A stretch of 64,000 bases of DNA from Pumilibacter intestinalis (GTDB taxonomy: Bacteria; Bacillota; Clostridia; Christensenellales; Pumilibacteraceae). The notes under the pieces are model-generated. The model saw only the letters and a program-made list of their open reading frames with translations, did no database searches and was not told where the DNA came from. Location: contig NZ_CALPCH010000002.1 of assembly GCF_943193005.1 (NCBI RefSeq), forward strand, positions 147,269 to 211,268, given 5' to 3'. Position numbers and translations under genes: made by a program. Below are positions 63,791 through 64,000 of the stretch, one piece after another (position 1 is the stretch's first letter; every line of letters starts with the position of its first letter).

Positions 63791-64000
63791 CTATCCGCCC
63801 CTTTTGCGTGAGTTTTGAAGCTCATGTGCCAAAGCAGAGTATTGCCCGGCAAATTCGCGTGCTTTACGCTGTGTGTCTTCTAAATCGATATTAAATTTCA
63901 ATGTGTAATCGTCGGAACAAGCACTATCGTTAAATAGCGGCTCTTGTAATATTTGTATGCGTGCATACAGTCCACGGCGTAAGTCGGCTTCGGAAATTGT
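63791..64000 (-). CDS. Unknown protein, C-terminal 69 residues
   Basis: Open from the right edge to the stop at 63791-63793. The visible end is hydrophilic and helical, with an Arg-Arg-Gly-Leu-Tyr-Ala-Arg-Ile segment, a short acidic part and a basic tail (Ser-Arg-Lys-Arg-Gly-Gly). There is no membrane helix or familiar motif. It points the same way as the recombinase, 122 bases upstream of it. I cannot assign a function. Confidence 0.5.
   Translation of the reverse strand, partial: TISEADLRRGLYARIQILQEPLFNDSACSDDYTLKFNIDLEDTQRKAREFAGQYSALAHELQNSRKRGG

Overview
The window looks like a core chromosomal segment of an endospore-forming member of the Bacillota, most likely class Clostridia. Three lines of evidence support this. 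First, there are sporulation genes: a tiny spoVM, the spoVAC-spoVAD-spoVAE trio, yunB, and a stand-alone protein with the Spo0A DNA-binding domain. Second, the gene order is typical of Firmicutes: pcrA-ligA; yicC-gmk-rpoZ-coaBC-priA-def-fmt-rsmB-rlmN-rsgA-rpe-thiN-spoVM; rpmB; an asp23-like gene-fakA-recG; ftsK-rimO-pgsA-cinA-recA-rny; pheS-pheT-U32-mutS2; and miaB-mutS-mutL-miaA-ynbB-recombinase. Third, a T-box riboswitch precedes pheST. Base composition is moderate, sigma-A-type promoters (TTGACA-17-TATAAT) are easy to read, Shine-Dalgarno sites are AGGAGG-like, and TTG starts are fairly common. The species cannot be named from the sequence.

Layout. 1-2.1 kb holds the end of the PcrA helicase gene and ligA. 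From a strong promoter at 2.1 kb, one tightly packed operon of 13 genes runs to 13.25 kb and ends at a terminator shared with the convergent rpmB. 13.6-17.75 kb holds an Asp23-family gene, fakA and recG. 17.8-22.9 kb is a histidine operon (hisZ-G-D-B-A-IE) with its own near-consensus promoter and terminator; hisC, hisH and hisF are not here. 23-26.6 kb is the least ordinary stretch: the Spo0A C-domain protein, a comEC whose C-terminal metallo-beta-lactamase part has lost its metal ligands, and a convergent lipoprotein gene. 26.7-35.95 kb is ftsK/spoIIIE, rimO, pgsA, a cinA with a degraded N-terminal domain, recA and rny. 36-39.5 kb is a DUF421 gene, spoVAC-D-E and yunB. 39.5-47.8 kb is the Phe T-box, pheST, a U32 peptidase and mutS2. 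47.9-52.6 kb is a two-component system, an unknown membrane protein, a cysteine desulfurase and thiI. A convergent class A penicillin-binding protein overlaps the end of thiI. 54.6-62.5 kb is the miaB-mutS-mutL-miaA-ynbB operon, followed by a convergent tyrosine recombinase and the C-terminal end of an unknown gene at the right edge.

Together these genes cover DNA replication, repair and segregation (ligA, priA, recG, recA, mutS, mutL, mutS2, ftsK), translation and RNA modification (def, fmt, rsmB, rlmN, rsgA, rimO, miaA, miaB, thiI, pheST), histidine synthesis, envelope functions and sporulation. No rRNA, tRNA, CRISPR array, IS element or prophage was seen. No stretch over 300 bases lacks a gene; the longest gap, 39546-39839, is filled by the T-box leader. 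I did not find a clearly new multi-gene system. The best leads are the free Spo0A DNA-binding domain beside comEC, the decayed enzymatic domains in ComEC and CinA, the absence of prpC-prkC from its usual place, and a 32-codon ORF leading into spoVAC.
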